Assembly: GCF_001279525.1 (NCBI RefSeq) | Contig: NZ_LGDY01000058.1 | Span: 62,001-126,000 of the forward strand | Length of the DNA stretch: 64,000 bases | From: Nocardia sp. NRRL S-836 | GTDB taxonomy: Bacteria > Actinomycetota > Actinomycetes > Mycobacteriales > Pseudonocardiaceae | Direction of reading: 5' to 3' | In this document: positions 43,826-52,233 of the stretch, one piece after another | How positions within the stretch are numbered: position 1 is the first letter of the stretch | How the letters are laid out: every line of letters starts with the position of its first letter | Notes under the pieces: model-generated | The model's input: the letters and a program-made list of their open reading frames with translations, nothing else | Database searches by the model: none | What the model was told of the DNA's origin: nothing | Translations under genes and position numbers: made by a program

Positions 43826-45376
43826 GTGAGACGACTGACGAAGCTGTTCGCCACAGGCGTGCTGCTGTCCGCACTGCTCCCCCTTGCGCCGTCGGCATCA
43901 GCGAGCACCACCGAATGCGCGGCCCCACAGGTGACCGCCCCGGCCGGCGCGCGGGTCGAGGGCGTGGCGGCGGCCCGCAAGCCCGGCGGGACCGTCGAGT
44001 TCCCGCGGACGCCGCTGTCGGCACCACCCCCGATCCACGACGTGCCCGCGTACTGCGAGGTCACGGTCACGCTCACGCACACCGGGAGCGACCACGTGAA
44101 GGTCGTCGTGGCGCTGCCGGAGACGGGCTGGACCGGCCGGTTGCAGGGCGTGGGCGGCAGCGCCTACGCCGCGGGTGACTTCGGCGCACCGCTGGTGCAG
44201 GCCGTGAAGGACGGCTACACGGCCGTGTCGACCGACGCGGGCGTGCTCGACGGGCTCAACACCGGCTGGGGGCTGCGCGGCGGTGAGGTCGACCGGACGC
44301 TGCTGGCCAACTTCGCCTCCCGCTCGGTGCACGAGTCGGCGGCCGTCGCCAAAGCCGTGGTGCGCAAGCACTACCAGCGCCCGGTCACCTACTCCTACTG
44401 GAACGGCTGCTCGACCGGCGGCCGCCAGGGCTACGCCGAGGCGCAGCGCCATCCCGGCGACTTCGACGGCGTCCTGGCCAACGCCCCGGCCGTGCACTGG
44501 GCGCAGTTCGCCGTCGCGACGCTGTGGCCGCAGGTCGTGCAGAGCCAGGACGGCCACGTCGTGGGCAACTGCGTGCTCTCCGAGTTCCGCAAGGCCGCGA
44601 TCGAGGCCTGCGACGGCGACGACGGCGTCATCAACCACGTCATCGACCGGCCCGACCGCTGCGGCTACGACCCGCGCCGCCTGGTGGGCACGAAGGTCCT
44701 GTGCGACGGCCGGGAGGTGACGGTCACCCAGGCCGACGCCGACGTCATGCGCAAGATCTGGGACGGCCCGACCGACGAACACGGCCGCTCGCTCTGGCCC
44801 GGTCTGCCCAAGGGCGCCGACCCGGTCTGGCTCGCCGGCACGCTGCCCGGTGCGTCCGGCCCCGGCTTCCCGGTCGCCGCGCTGTGGGTGCGGAGCTTCC
44901 TGCTGAAGCAGCCCGGTTTCGACACCTCGAAGCTCACCTACCGGCAGTACCGCGACCTGTTCCGCCAGTCGGTGCGCGAGTACGACGGCGTCATCGGCAC
45001 CGCGAACCCCGACCTGTCTGCGTTCCGGCGCTCCGGCGGCAAGCTGCTGACGTTCGTGGGCACCAGCGACCAGCTGATCCCGCCCGGCGGCACGCTGAGG
45101 TACCGCGAGCAGGTGCGGCGGACCACCGCGCACGTCGACGACTTCTACCGGCTGTTCCTCGCGCCCGGCGTCGACCACTGCTCCGGCGGCACCGGCGCGG
45201 CGCCCACGCACCAGCTCGGCGCGCTCGTCGACTGGGTCGAGCACGGCAGGGCCCCGGCCACGCTCGCCGCGGCGACGCCCGACGGGTCGACGCGCAACCT
45301 CTGCCCGTACCCGCAGGTCTCGCGGTACGTGCACGGCGACCCGAAGGTGGCGTCCAGCTACCGCTGCGTTCGCTAG
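43826..45376 (+). CDS. Secreted tannase/feruloyl esterase-family hydrolase
   Basis: 516 residues. A signal peptide (RRLTKLFATGVLLSALLPLA, cleavage near ASA) precedes a tannase-family alpha/beta hydrolase with the nucleophile motif GCSTGGRQG (Ser196), and a late VDHCSGG block providing the catalytic histidine, flanked by the cysteines that the family links. Likely role: extracellular release of phenolic acids from plant esters. A strong hairpin follows the stop. Confidence 0.9.
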   Translation: MRRLTKLFATGVLLSALLPLAPSASASTTECAAPQVTAPAGARVEGVAAARKPGGTVEFPRTPLSAPPPIHDVPAYCEVTVTLTHTGSDHVKVVVALPETGWTGRLQGVGGSAYAAGDFGAPLVQAVKDGYTAVSTDAGVLDGLNTGWGLRGGEVDRTLLANFASRSVHESAAVAKAVVRKHYQRPVTYSYWNGCSTGGRQGYAEAQRHPGDFDGVLANAPAVHWAQFAVATLWPQVVQSQDGHVVGNCVLSEFRKAAIEACDGDDGVINHVIDRPDRCGYDPRRLVGTKVLCDGREVTVTQADADVMRKIWDGPTDEHGRSLWPGLPKGADPVWLAGTLPGASGPGFPVAALWVRSFLLKQPGFDTSKLTYRQYRDLFRQSVREYDGVIGTANPDLSAFRRSGGKLLTFVGTSDQLIPPGGTLRYREQVRRTTAHVDDFYRLFLAPGVDHCSGGTGAAPTHQLGALVDWVEHGRAPATLAAATPDGSTRNLCPYPQVSRYVHGDPKVASSYRCVR

Positions 45377-45384
45377 ACCTGGGA

Positions 45385-45409
45385 GCGGGGGCCCGGTCCG
45401 GGCCCCCGC
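45385..45409 (+). terminator. GC-rich hairpin terminator
   Basis: GCGGGGGCCCGG (45385-45396) and CCGGGCCCCCGC (45398-45409) form a 12-base palindrome nine bases after the tannase-family stop codon. No T run follows. Confidence 0.75.
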
Positions 45410-45477
45410 GTCCATGCCGTCCACTTCGGACGGTCAACGGTGAGGTCGTCCACCGCCTCGCGCCTCGGGCCACGCGC

Positions 45478-46032
45478 TCAGGCGCGCTGCAACGCCTCCG
45501 GGTACAGCCAGCTGCCGGGCGTGTCCTGCGCGGGGTTCGTGTAGTAGTCGCGCACCGCGGTGATGTACTCCTGCACGCTGATCGCCCCGTCGCCGTCGGT
45601 GTCGAGGTGCGCGAACGCCACCCCGCAGTCGTCGGCGCCGAGCCCGCGGGCCCGGAGCAGCACGGCGAACTCGCCCGCGTCGACCCGCCCGTCGCCGTCG
45701 GTGTCCACGAGGTCCAGCAGCTGCTGCACGACCTCCAGGAAGTCCGCCTCGATCGGCCCGCCGGTGACGAACATCTGGATCATCGCCTCCCGGTACTCCT
45801 CCGGCGAGACCTGCCCGTCGCGGTCGGTGTCGCAGTGCGCGACCAGCATCTCCCAGAACCGGTCGTACGCCTCGACCAGCTCGCGGCCGCGTTCCGAGGA
45901 CGCGGGCTCCCCGAACGCCCGCAGCAGCCGCTCGGCCAGCGCGTAGACGTCGGCGAGCTCGATGACGCCGTTGCCGTCGACGTCGTAGTGGGCGAAGGTC
46001 GAGTCGATCCTGTGCTGCAACACCTGCTTCAT
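45478..46032 (-). CDS. Four-EF-hand calcium-binding protein
   Basis: 184 residues from ATG 46032. Four canonical loops are visible: DVDGNGVIELAD, DTDRDGQVSPEE, DTDGDGRVDAGE and DTDGDGAISVQE. Size and layout match bacterial calerythrin-like or sarcoplasmic-type calcium proteins, with no signal peptide, so it should act in the cytoplasm. It lies 111 bases downstream of the eight-gene GTPase/tubulin-like operon on the same strand and could be its last member. Confidence 0.92.
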   Translation of the reverse strand: MKQVLQHRIDSTFAHYDVDGNGVIELADVYALAERLLRAFGEPASSERGRELVEAYDRFWEMLVAHCDTDRDGQVSPEEYREAMIQMFVTGGPIEADFLEVVQQLLDLVDTDGDGRVDAGEFAVLLRARGLGADDCGVAFAHLDTDGDGAISVQEYITAVRDYYTNPAQDTPGSWLYPEALQRA

Positions 46033-46143
46033 GTCCAGGGACTGTGGTGACGCGACCCCGTACGCGCAACGCACGTCGCCCACCTGGGTGGTGTTGTTCA
46101 GCCCCTTCGGGTGCAGGTGAGCGCGACCGTTCACCGCCGGTCA

Positions 46144-47967
46144 TCAGCCCGCGACCACCGGGACGGGCTGGCCCCAGCCCGGCCGCCACCGCAGGCCCAG
46201 ACCCTGTTGCGCCACCGAGGCCAGCTCGCTGCCCTGTTCCTTCGACAGCACGACGGCCACCAGCTCCGGCTCGGACCCAGCACCGGCCGGCGGCTGCGAG
46301 ACCTGCTCGCACCGCCAGCTCGCGTTGCCGGCGTCCACGGCCGTGCACGCCTTCTGCGGGTAGTACAAGCCTCCGGTCATCATGAACGCGAAAACCTCCT
46401 GCTGGGCCGGGTTCGCCGACACCTGGGCCGTGCCGGACTTCCTGGCCGGCTGCTGGGGTGTCGTCGGTACCACCGTGGTCTGGCCGGCCGGTGGGACGGT
46501 GGTCGGCTGGGCCGCCGACGGCAGCCCGGTCAGGTAGCCACCGGCGAACACCAGCGCCAGCAGCACCACCACGCCGGCGACGACCGCGAGGACCCTGCGC
46601 CGCCGCGTCCGCACCCACGGCAGCGGCGCCACCCGGCGGCGCGGGACCTGCAGCAGCGGCCCCCCGAGCTGCGCCCAGCGGTCGTAGGCGGCACCGGCGA
46701 CCTCCTCCACGCCCCGCTTGGCGGCGATCGCCCCCAGCAGCCGCGACAGCTCGTCCGACCGGCAGCTGCGGACGAGCTGCGCGGCATAGGCCTTTCCGGA
46801 CGGACTCTGCAGTTCCTTGAAGTCCTGTCCGAACAGGGCCCACAGCAGCCGCGTCAGCACCGTGCGCCTGGTGTCGATCTCCACCCGCTCGGCCGCCTCG
46901 TTCACGGAGTCCAGGTCGAAGGCGGCCCGCAGCTGGGCGCGGTCGTGGTGGCGAGCCAGCCGTTCCAGCTCGGTCAGGAAGTCCTCCACGGACTTCGCGG
47001 CGAGCAGCGGTTCGACCAGCACCTCCCTGGCGTTCGGCGGCTGGCGCCGCACGGACCGCTGGTGCGCCACGGGTTCGGTCGGCCGGTACCGGGCCTGCTC
47101 CGGCACGGCGGTGTGCTGCTGGGCCGGTGGCAGCTCCCTGACGGGCTCCGCCACCGGCAGCTCCGGCGCAGGGGCGTTGTGGAGCAGGCCCGCGACGAGC
47201 TGCCTGGCCAGGTCGGTGGTCCTGGCGTCCTCCGCCGGTGGCGCGTCGAGCCGGACGACGTTGCGCTGGTGCGGCTCACCGGTGCTCGGCAACGCCGGCA
47301 GGAACACGATCTCCGGCAGGTTCTCGATGCCGGCGCCGTGCCGTTCCTCGTAGGTCGAGAACGTCCAACGCCTGCGCACCTCGAAGGCGCGCGCCAGGTA
47401 TTCCTCCGCCGCGGCGCGGATCGCCCACACCATCGGCAGCCGGTCCTGCTCGGCGCAACCGATGATGCTCAACGGCATCCTGGGCTGGGTGAGCAGCCGG
47501 GCGACCACCATCGTGAGCTGGCGCTCCAGCGGCGCGACCACGGCCGGTGCCAGCTGGGCCGGGCCCGCGCCGTCGACGAGCCACGACGGCGCGAACGTGC
47601 CCAGCGTGCCCGGCGGAGGCGACTCCTTCCAGCCCTCCCACTGCGCCAGGCGCAGCGCGAGCGACGGGTCGAGGGTGGCGGTCGTGCCGATGAGCACGTG
47701 GGCGTTGCCGCGGCCACTCGAATAGCCGTGGTTGATGCGGCGCACCACCGCGACCGATCCGTCGTCGAACTCAAGGCACGACAACGCGACGTCAGGCGGT
47801 GCGATCATGCCGACCGGTTGCAGCCGCACGAAGTCCTGCAGCCTGGTGCGCCACCGCGCCTGCAGGGACACGTCGAACGAACTGACCAGCAGCGTGTGCG
47901 CCTTCAGTTCGTAGGACCACCCGAAGAACGCCTGCTGGACGGCCTCGTCGGCCTGGGGTCCGGTCAT
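46144..47967 (-). CDS. GTPase-associated protein 1 (GAP1-N)-type protein
   Basis: 607 residues from ATG 47967, overlapping the GTPase stop (ATGA). The N-terminal part (QQAFFGWSYELKAHTLLVSS, RHGAGIENLPEIVFLPA) resembles the GAP1-N domain of GTPase-centred conflict systems. A helical middle region, a membrane helix (VLAVVAGVVVLLALVFAGGYL, near residue 465) and a Thr/Pro-rich extracellular tail follow. It is the last coupled gene of the operon. GAP activity has not been shown for the family to my knowledge. Confidence 0.7.
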   Translation of the reverse strand: MTGPQADEAVQQAFFGWSYELKAHTLLVSSFDVSLQARWRTRLQDFVRLQPVGMIAPPDVALSCLEFDDGSVAVVRRINHGYSSGRGNAHVLIGTTATLDPSLALRLAQWEGWKESPPPGTLGTFAPSWLVDGAGPAQLAPAVVAPLERQLTMVVARLLTQPRMPLSIIGCAEQDRLPMVWAIRAAAEEYLARAFEVRRRWTFSTYEERHGAGIENLPEIVFLPALPSTGEPHQRNVVRLDAPPAEDARTTDLARQLVAGLLHNAPAPELPVAEPVRELPPAQQHTAVPEQARYRPTEPVAHQRSVRRQPPNAREVLVEPLLAAKSVEDFLTELERLARHHDRAQLRAAFDLDSVNEAAERVEIDTRRTVLTRLLWALFGQDFKELQSPSGKAYAAQLVRSCRSDELSRLLGAIAAKRGVEEVAGAAYDRWAQLGGPLLQVPRRRVAPLPWVRTRRRRVLAVVAGVVVLLALVFAGGYLTGLPSAAQPTTVPPAGQTTVVPTTPQQPARKSGTAQVSANPAQQEVFAFMMTGGLYYPQKACTAVDAGNASWRCEQVSQPPAGAGSEPELVAVVLSKEQGSELASVAQQGLGLRWRPGWGQPVPVVAG

Positions 47968-49031
47968 GGCCTGCCCACCTTCTCGGCTTCCGTCCCGGGG
48001 ATGACCCCGGTCATGGCGAGGATCGACACCAGCGGTTCGAGCACCCTGGTCGGGCGGAACCCGTGCGGGAAGAACTTCACCTCCGGCTCGTCCGGGTCGA
48101 CGGGGAACCCCTCTCCCCCGCTGGCCGAGGCGAAGTGCAGCGTGCACCGGGGAAACGCCTCGAACGGCCGCAGCGAGGCCGCGGAACCCCGGTGGTGCAG
48201 GTAGGCGTAGACGTCCGCGCTCTCGGCGTGGATGCGGGCCGCGGACAGCACCCGTTCGTCACCGCGGTGCAGCCACCGGTCGGCCGGCGGCACGTACCGC
48301 AGCCGGTCGGACTTCGACACGGCGATCGCCACCGGCACCTGCCGGGCGCGCAGGCGTTCGATCGCCAGGTCGAACGCCCGGTTCTCGCTCGCCTCCGCCG
48401 ACTGCCCGGTCTCCAGCGGGTCCTCCGGCGCGTGCACGAAGATCACCGCGTTGACGCCGAGCAGGAACCGCGCCGAGCGGTTGCGCACGTCGGTGCTCTG
48501 CAGGTCCTCGCCGGAGACGTCGAAGAAGACGACCGGGCGTTCGCCGGTCGTGCCGCGCAGCAGCAGGATGTCGGCCGCCTCGGTCACCCCCGTGCTCGTG
48601 CCGGGCAGCGCGCCGCCGCGTTCGAACGTCTTGACGTACTGCTCGCGGAAGTGGACGTGCCGGCGGAAGTCCAGCGCCGCGACGCTGATCCCGTACGACG
48701 CCAGGCCGTTGAGGTAGGCCTGCCGGATCATCGCGGTCAGCAGGTGGGTCTTGCCGGAGGCGGGCGCCCCGACCAGGCCGATCACGAGCGGGTCGCTGTA
48801 GTCGGCGTAGGTCGCGGGCAGGTAGTGCACCGAGGCGTCGCCGGACGGGTTGGGGCACTGCCGGTACCCGTTGCGCACCAGGTCGTCCTGCTTGACCCGG
48901 GGCAGCCCGGAGATGTCGAAGTGCTCGTAGCTGTCGTCGGCCTCCTTGTACGTCCAGACCGTGGGGTCGTCCGGCCACGTGAACTCGTCCGCGCAGATCG
49001 GGCAGCGCACCCGGCGCTCGCGTGTCGTCAT
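47964..49031 (-). CDS. TRAFAC-type GTPase with zinc-ribbon N-terminus
   Basis: 355 residues from ATG 49031. N-terminal cysteines (Cys10-x2-Cys13 and Cys59) suggest a zinc-binding ribbon. P-loop GAPASGKTH is at about 89-97, a DxxG switch II appears as DVSG near 171-174, and SKSD near 239-242 replaces the NKxD guanine motif. It matches the double-GTPase (DO-GTPase) group found with GAP1 proteins. Both ends overlap neighbouring genes by four bases. Confidence 0.78.
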   Translation of the reverse strand: MTTRERRVRCPICADEFTWPDDPTVWTYKEADDSYEHFDISGLPRVKQDDLVRNGYRQCPNPSGDASVHYLPATYADYSDPLVIGLVGAPASGKTHLLTAMIRQAYLNGLASYGISVAALDFRRHVHFREQYVKTFERGGALPGTSTGVTEAADILLLRGTTGERPVVFFDVSGEDLQSTDVRNRSARFLLGVNAVIFVHAPEDPLETGQSAEASENRAFDLAIERLRARQVPVAIAVSKSDRLRYVPPADRWLHRGDERVLSAARIHAESADVYAYLHHRGSAASLRPFEAFPRCTLHFASASGGEGFPVDPDEPEVKFFPHGFRPTRVLEPLVSILAMTGVIPGTEAEKVGRP

Positions 49032-50008
49032 CCCAGCACCGCCGTCATCACGATGGTCGCGGACACCAGCAGAAGCGCGCTCAGGAACGGGAACATCCGG
49101 CGCTTCCTGACGGGCTTCGGGTCCTCTGTGGACACGGCGGCGCCGCCGTTCTTGCCGCGGCCGACGAACTGGAACATCTCCCGTCCCCGCGCGAACACCG
49201 CGTACGGGTCGTCGTAGGGCGGGAGGTGGTTGTCGCCGTGCAGCCGGCTCAGCAGCTCGGCCGGTGTCGGCCGGTGCTCGGCCGCGTTGCCGAAGACCGG
49301 GTCCAGCAGGCCCCGCAACCGTTCCGGGTCGTGCCGGCGGTCGGCCTGGGCGTCGGCGGACGGCCCGAGGTGCAACCGGCGGATCAGCACCGCCGCGCCC
49401 CACACGTCGTCGTGCGCGTCGACCAGACCGGTGCCCGCGAGCTGTTCCGGCGAGCGGTTCGCCGCCACGCGGCCGGCACGACGGGCCTCGCCCACGCGTT
49501 CGGCCGACTCGAAGTCGACGAGCTGCACGCGGCCGTTGTCCCAGCGCAGCGCGTCAGCGGTGACGGCGCCGTGCACGACACCGGCCTGGCTGGTGAGGTG
49601 CAGCGCGCGGAACAGCGCCCGTTCGCACTGCCTGCGCTCGGCGTCGGTGAAGCGGGCGGCCGGTCCCGCCAGCGGTACGCCGATGTACTCGCGCAGCAGG
49701 ACGAACGGCTCCACCGCGTCGATGTTGTAGGCCATCAGGCAGGCCAGCTCCGCCGGGTAGGCGCCAAAGCTCTGGCCCAGCCGCGTGCCGGCGCGGATCT
49801 CGTTGTCCAGCAGGTCATAGCGCCGCGGGTCGCGCTTGCCCTCCGCCTGCGAGACGTACTTGTAGACGTACGTCCCGCCGTTGACCCGCACGAGCCGTTG
49901 TTCCAGCACGGCGGCGGGGGTGACGAACTCGTTGAGGTCCTCGATCTCGACCTCGATCAGCACGCCCCACACCGTGCGGCAGCGCACGGTCCTGGTCCGA
50001 CCGGTCAC
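49028..50008 (-). CDS. Tail-anchored protein pseudokinase
   Basis: 326 residues. A kinase-like fold is visible: Lys50 in VYKYV, Glu70 in a helix, HGAVTADAL where active kinases have HRDxKxxN, and DFE at 165-167 instead of DFG. The catalytic aspartate is Ala148 and the metal-binding asparagine is also replaced, so phosphotransfer is unlikely. The C-terminus is one membrane helix (FPFLSALLLVSATIVMTAVLG) with almost nothing after it. It sits between the membrane protein and GTPase genes with GTGA and ATGA overlaps. A scaffold or nucleotide-sensing role is inferred. Confidence 0.85.
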   Translation of the reverse strand: MTGRTRTVRCRTVWGVLIEVEIEDLNEFVTPAAVLEQRLVRVNGGTYVYKYVSQAEGKRDPRRYDLLDNEIRAGTRLGQSFGAYPAELACLMAYNIDAVEPFVLLREYIGVPLAGPAARFTDAERRQCERALFRALHLTSQAGVVHGAVTADALRWDNGRVQLVDFESAERVGEARRAGRVAANRSPEQLAGTGLVDAHDDVWGAAVLIRRLHLGPSADAQADRRHDPERLRGLLDPVFGNAAEHRPTPAELLSRLHGDNHLPPYDDPYAVFARGREMFQFVGRGKNGGAAVSTEDPKPVRKRRMFPFLSALLLVSATIVMTAVLG

Positions 50009-52233
50009 CGGTCACCTCCGAGCACCTGGCGCACCGACTCCGGGCGCAGCGGCAGCAGCCGCACCGCGCCGACGAGGTCGCCGCCCTCGCCCCAGGTGAT
50101 GCCGGGGTCGGCGGCGAGTCCGCTGTGGACACCGTCGTGCTCCAGCACCCTGCGCAGCCGGGCCGGGCCGAACCGGACCAGGCCCGCGCCCGCCGACGTG
50201 CTGAGATAGCCGAGCTGGCCGCTGCGGCACAGCTGGGTCATGTCGCCGGTGGCCTCGGTGCGCAACGCCAGCAACGCTTCCGGCGACTCCGACCACATGC
50301 GGGCCATCAGGGCGTCGCGCGGGGCGTGGTCACGGCTGAAGCGACCGGCGGCCATCAGGCCGTGACGCCGCACCTCCGCGCCGTACTCGCCCAGCAACCG
50401 GTCCAGCCGCTGGGCGTAGACGCCCTCCGCGGTGCGGATGGCGTTCGCCGCCGCGGGCCAGGCCGGGTCGAGCGCGCCGCGGCACACGTCGGTCAGGTCG
50501 CCGCGCACGACCGCGTAGAGCTCCTGCGGCACCGGCCGGACCACCGCACTGTCCACATCGGACGGTGGCGCGATGAACAGCCGGTTCCCGGCCTCCCGCA
50601 GCGTCTGGGCGATCTCCTCCAGCCCACCGGCGACCTCGGTCGCGGCGGCCGCGATCGCGAGCCGGCGCCGCATCGGCTGCCACTCGCGCACCGCCACGTC
50701 CTCGGCGATCCTCGTCAGGTCCGCGACGGCGTTCTCCAGCTCCACCAACCGCAGCTCACCGCGCCAGGCCCGCACGGCCGAGCGCCAGCTCAGGGCGGCC
50801 ACGGCCGCGGTGAGCAGGAACAGGACCACAGCCACCACGACACCGGTCGTGCTGGAGAGGCCGAACTGCTCGCTGGTGAGCAGCTCGCCGGAGAACATCG
50901 CGACCCGGTCGGCGACCACCAGCGTCACCACGACACCGGCGGCCACCCCCAGCACCGCGGGCAGCCCGTAGGCGAGCACGGCGGGTGCCGCGGTGGCGGC
51001 GAACCCGTCCTCCACCGCCTGCCCAGGACGGCGTGCCAGCAGCAGCCAACCGGCGCCGAACCACAGCAGGGCGAGCAGCAGCCCCGTTCCCCAGCCGGGA
51101 GCTCCGGGCCCGAGCAGGACGGTGAGCAGGCCACAGGCCAGGAACTCCAGCGGCAGCGCCGGCAACGGCAGCGGCCACCTGCGGAAGCCCGGCATGGCCA
51201 GTGCCAGCGGGCCGCGCCGGCTCACGTCGTCCAGCGCCGCCGTGCAGCCCTGCGGCCCGCTGTTGGCGGCGACGAGCCGGAGCTCCTGCGCCAGCACCGG
51301 CAGCGGCACCTGACCGGCGAGCCGCGCGTCGACCGCCGTGCGCAGGTCCGCGGCGATCTCCGCGCTGTCGGCCTCGCGCGGGTGCTGGACGCCGAGCTCC
51401 ACGACCTCCTCGACGGACGGCCGCCCCACCTGGATGTGGCCGTCCATGCGGTGCAGCAGCTCGGCCACCACGCGCCGGTAGTTCTCGACCGCCTGGCCCG
51501 CCCACGCGACGTGCGTGCCCAGCTGCGCGGTCGGCCGTTGCGAACCGAACAACGCCCTTGGGGTGCGCAGGACGCGGGCGAGCCCGGCCACGTGTCCCAG
51601 GCGCCGCACGGCATCCGTCTTGGCCGCGGCCACCCCGCCCGTGAGCACCGCGCCGTCGCGACCGGCGGGTGCGGAAGACTGCCGGATCGCCGCGCCGAGC
51701 TCCTGCGAGGGCGGGTGGTCCGTGCCGCACAACGACCGCACGGCCGCCGCGCGGGCCTCGGCCAGCTCACGGGGGTCGGCGGCGCTGGACACCACCCGGA
51801 TGCCCGGGTTCGCCGCCGCGGCGGGCAGCTCGTCCGCGGTGGCGACGACCTGGTCGAACAGCGCCGGCACGCGCAGGGCCGTGACCAGCCGGTCGAGCGC
51901 CTCGTCGCGGTGCTCCACCGGCCGCGGCGGCGCACTGCCCGGCGCCCAGTCCACACCGGACGGATCACCGACCCACAGCACGGTGGCGTGCCGCAACGCG
52001 GGCGGCATGGCCAGCACGACCCCGTCGAGCGGGTTGCCGGTGCCGGCCTCGCCGACCACCACGCACACGACGGCGGTCACCATGTCCCCGCCGATCAGCG
52101 AGAGGTAGGCCTCGGCGTGGTCGACGAGCGAGCCGGCGTGGTCGAGCACCACCACCCCGCCGGCGACCTCGCGCAGCCGGGGGTCCGGCGGCTGGATGCG
52201 CAGGTCCACGAGCACGACCTCGGAGGTGTTCAT
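50005..52233 (-). CDS. Multi-pass membrane protein of the GTPase operon
   Basis: 742 residues, no family recognised. The N-terminal third (VVLVDLRIQPPDPRLREVAG, VVVGEAGTGNPLDGV) is cytoplasmic-looking and alpha/beta in character. A central block of about four or five membrane helices (around 375-510) is followed by a helical C-terminal domain of about 230 residues. It overlaps both neighbours by four bases, so it is an integral operon member. Confidence 0.72.
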   Translation of the reverse strand: MNTSEVVLVDLRIQPPDPRLREVAGGVVVLDHAGSLVDHAEAYLSLIGGDMVTAVVCVVVGEAGTGNPLDGVVLAMPPALRHATVLWVGDPSGVDWAPGSAPPRPVEHRDEALDRLVTALRVPALFDQVVATADELPAAAANPGIRVVSSAADPRELAEARAAAVRSLCGTDHPPSQELGAAIRQSSAPAGRDGAVLTGGVAAAKTDAVRRLGHVAGLARVLRTPRALFGSQRPTAQLGTHVAWAGQAVENYRRVVAELLHRMDGHIQVGRPSVEEVVELGVQHPREADSAEIAADLRTAVDARLAGQVPLPVLAQELRLVAANSGPQGCTAALDDVSRRGPLALAMPGFRRWPLPLPALPLEFLACGLLTVLLGPGAPGWGTGLLLALLWFGAGWLLLARRPGQAVEDGFAATAAPAVLAYGLPAVLGVAAGVVVTLVVADRVAMFSGELLTSEQFGLSSTTGVVVAVVLFLLTAAVAALSWRSAVRAWRGELRLVELENAVADLTRIAEDVAVREWQPMRRRLAIAAAATEVAGGLEEIAQTLREAGNRLFIAPPSDVDSAVVRPVPQELYAVVRGDLTDVCRGALDPAWPAAANAIRTAEGVYAQRLDRLLGEYGAEVRRHGLMAAGRFSRDHAPRDALMARMWSESPEALLALRTEATGDMTQLCRSGQLGYLSTSAGAGLVRFGPARLRRVLEHDGVHSGLAADPGITWGEGGDLVGAVRLLPLRPESVRQVLGGDR

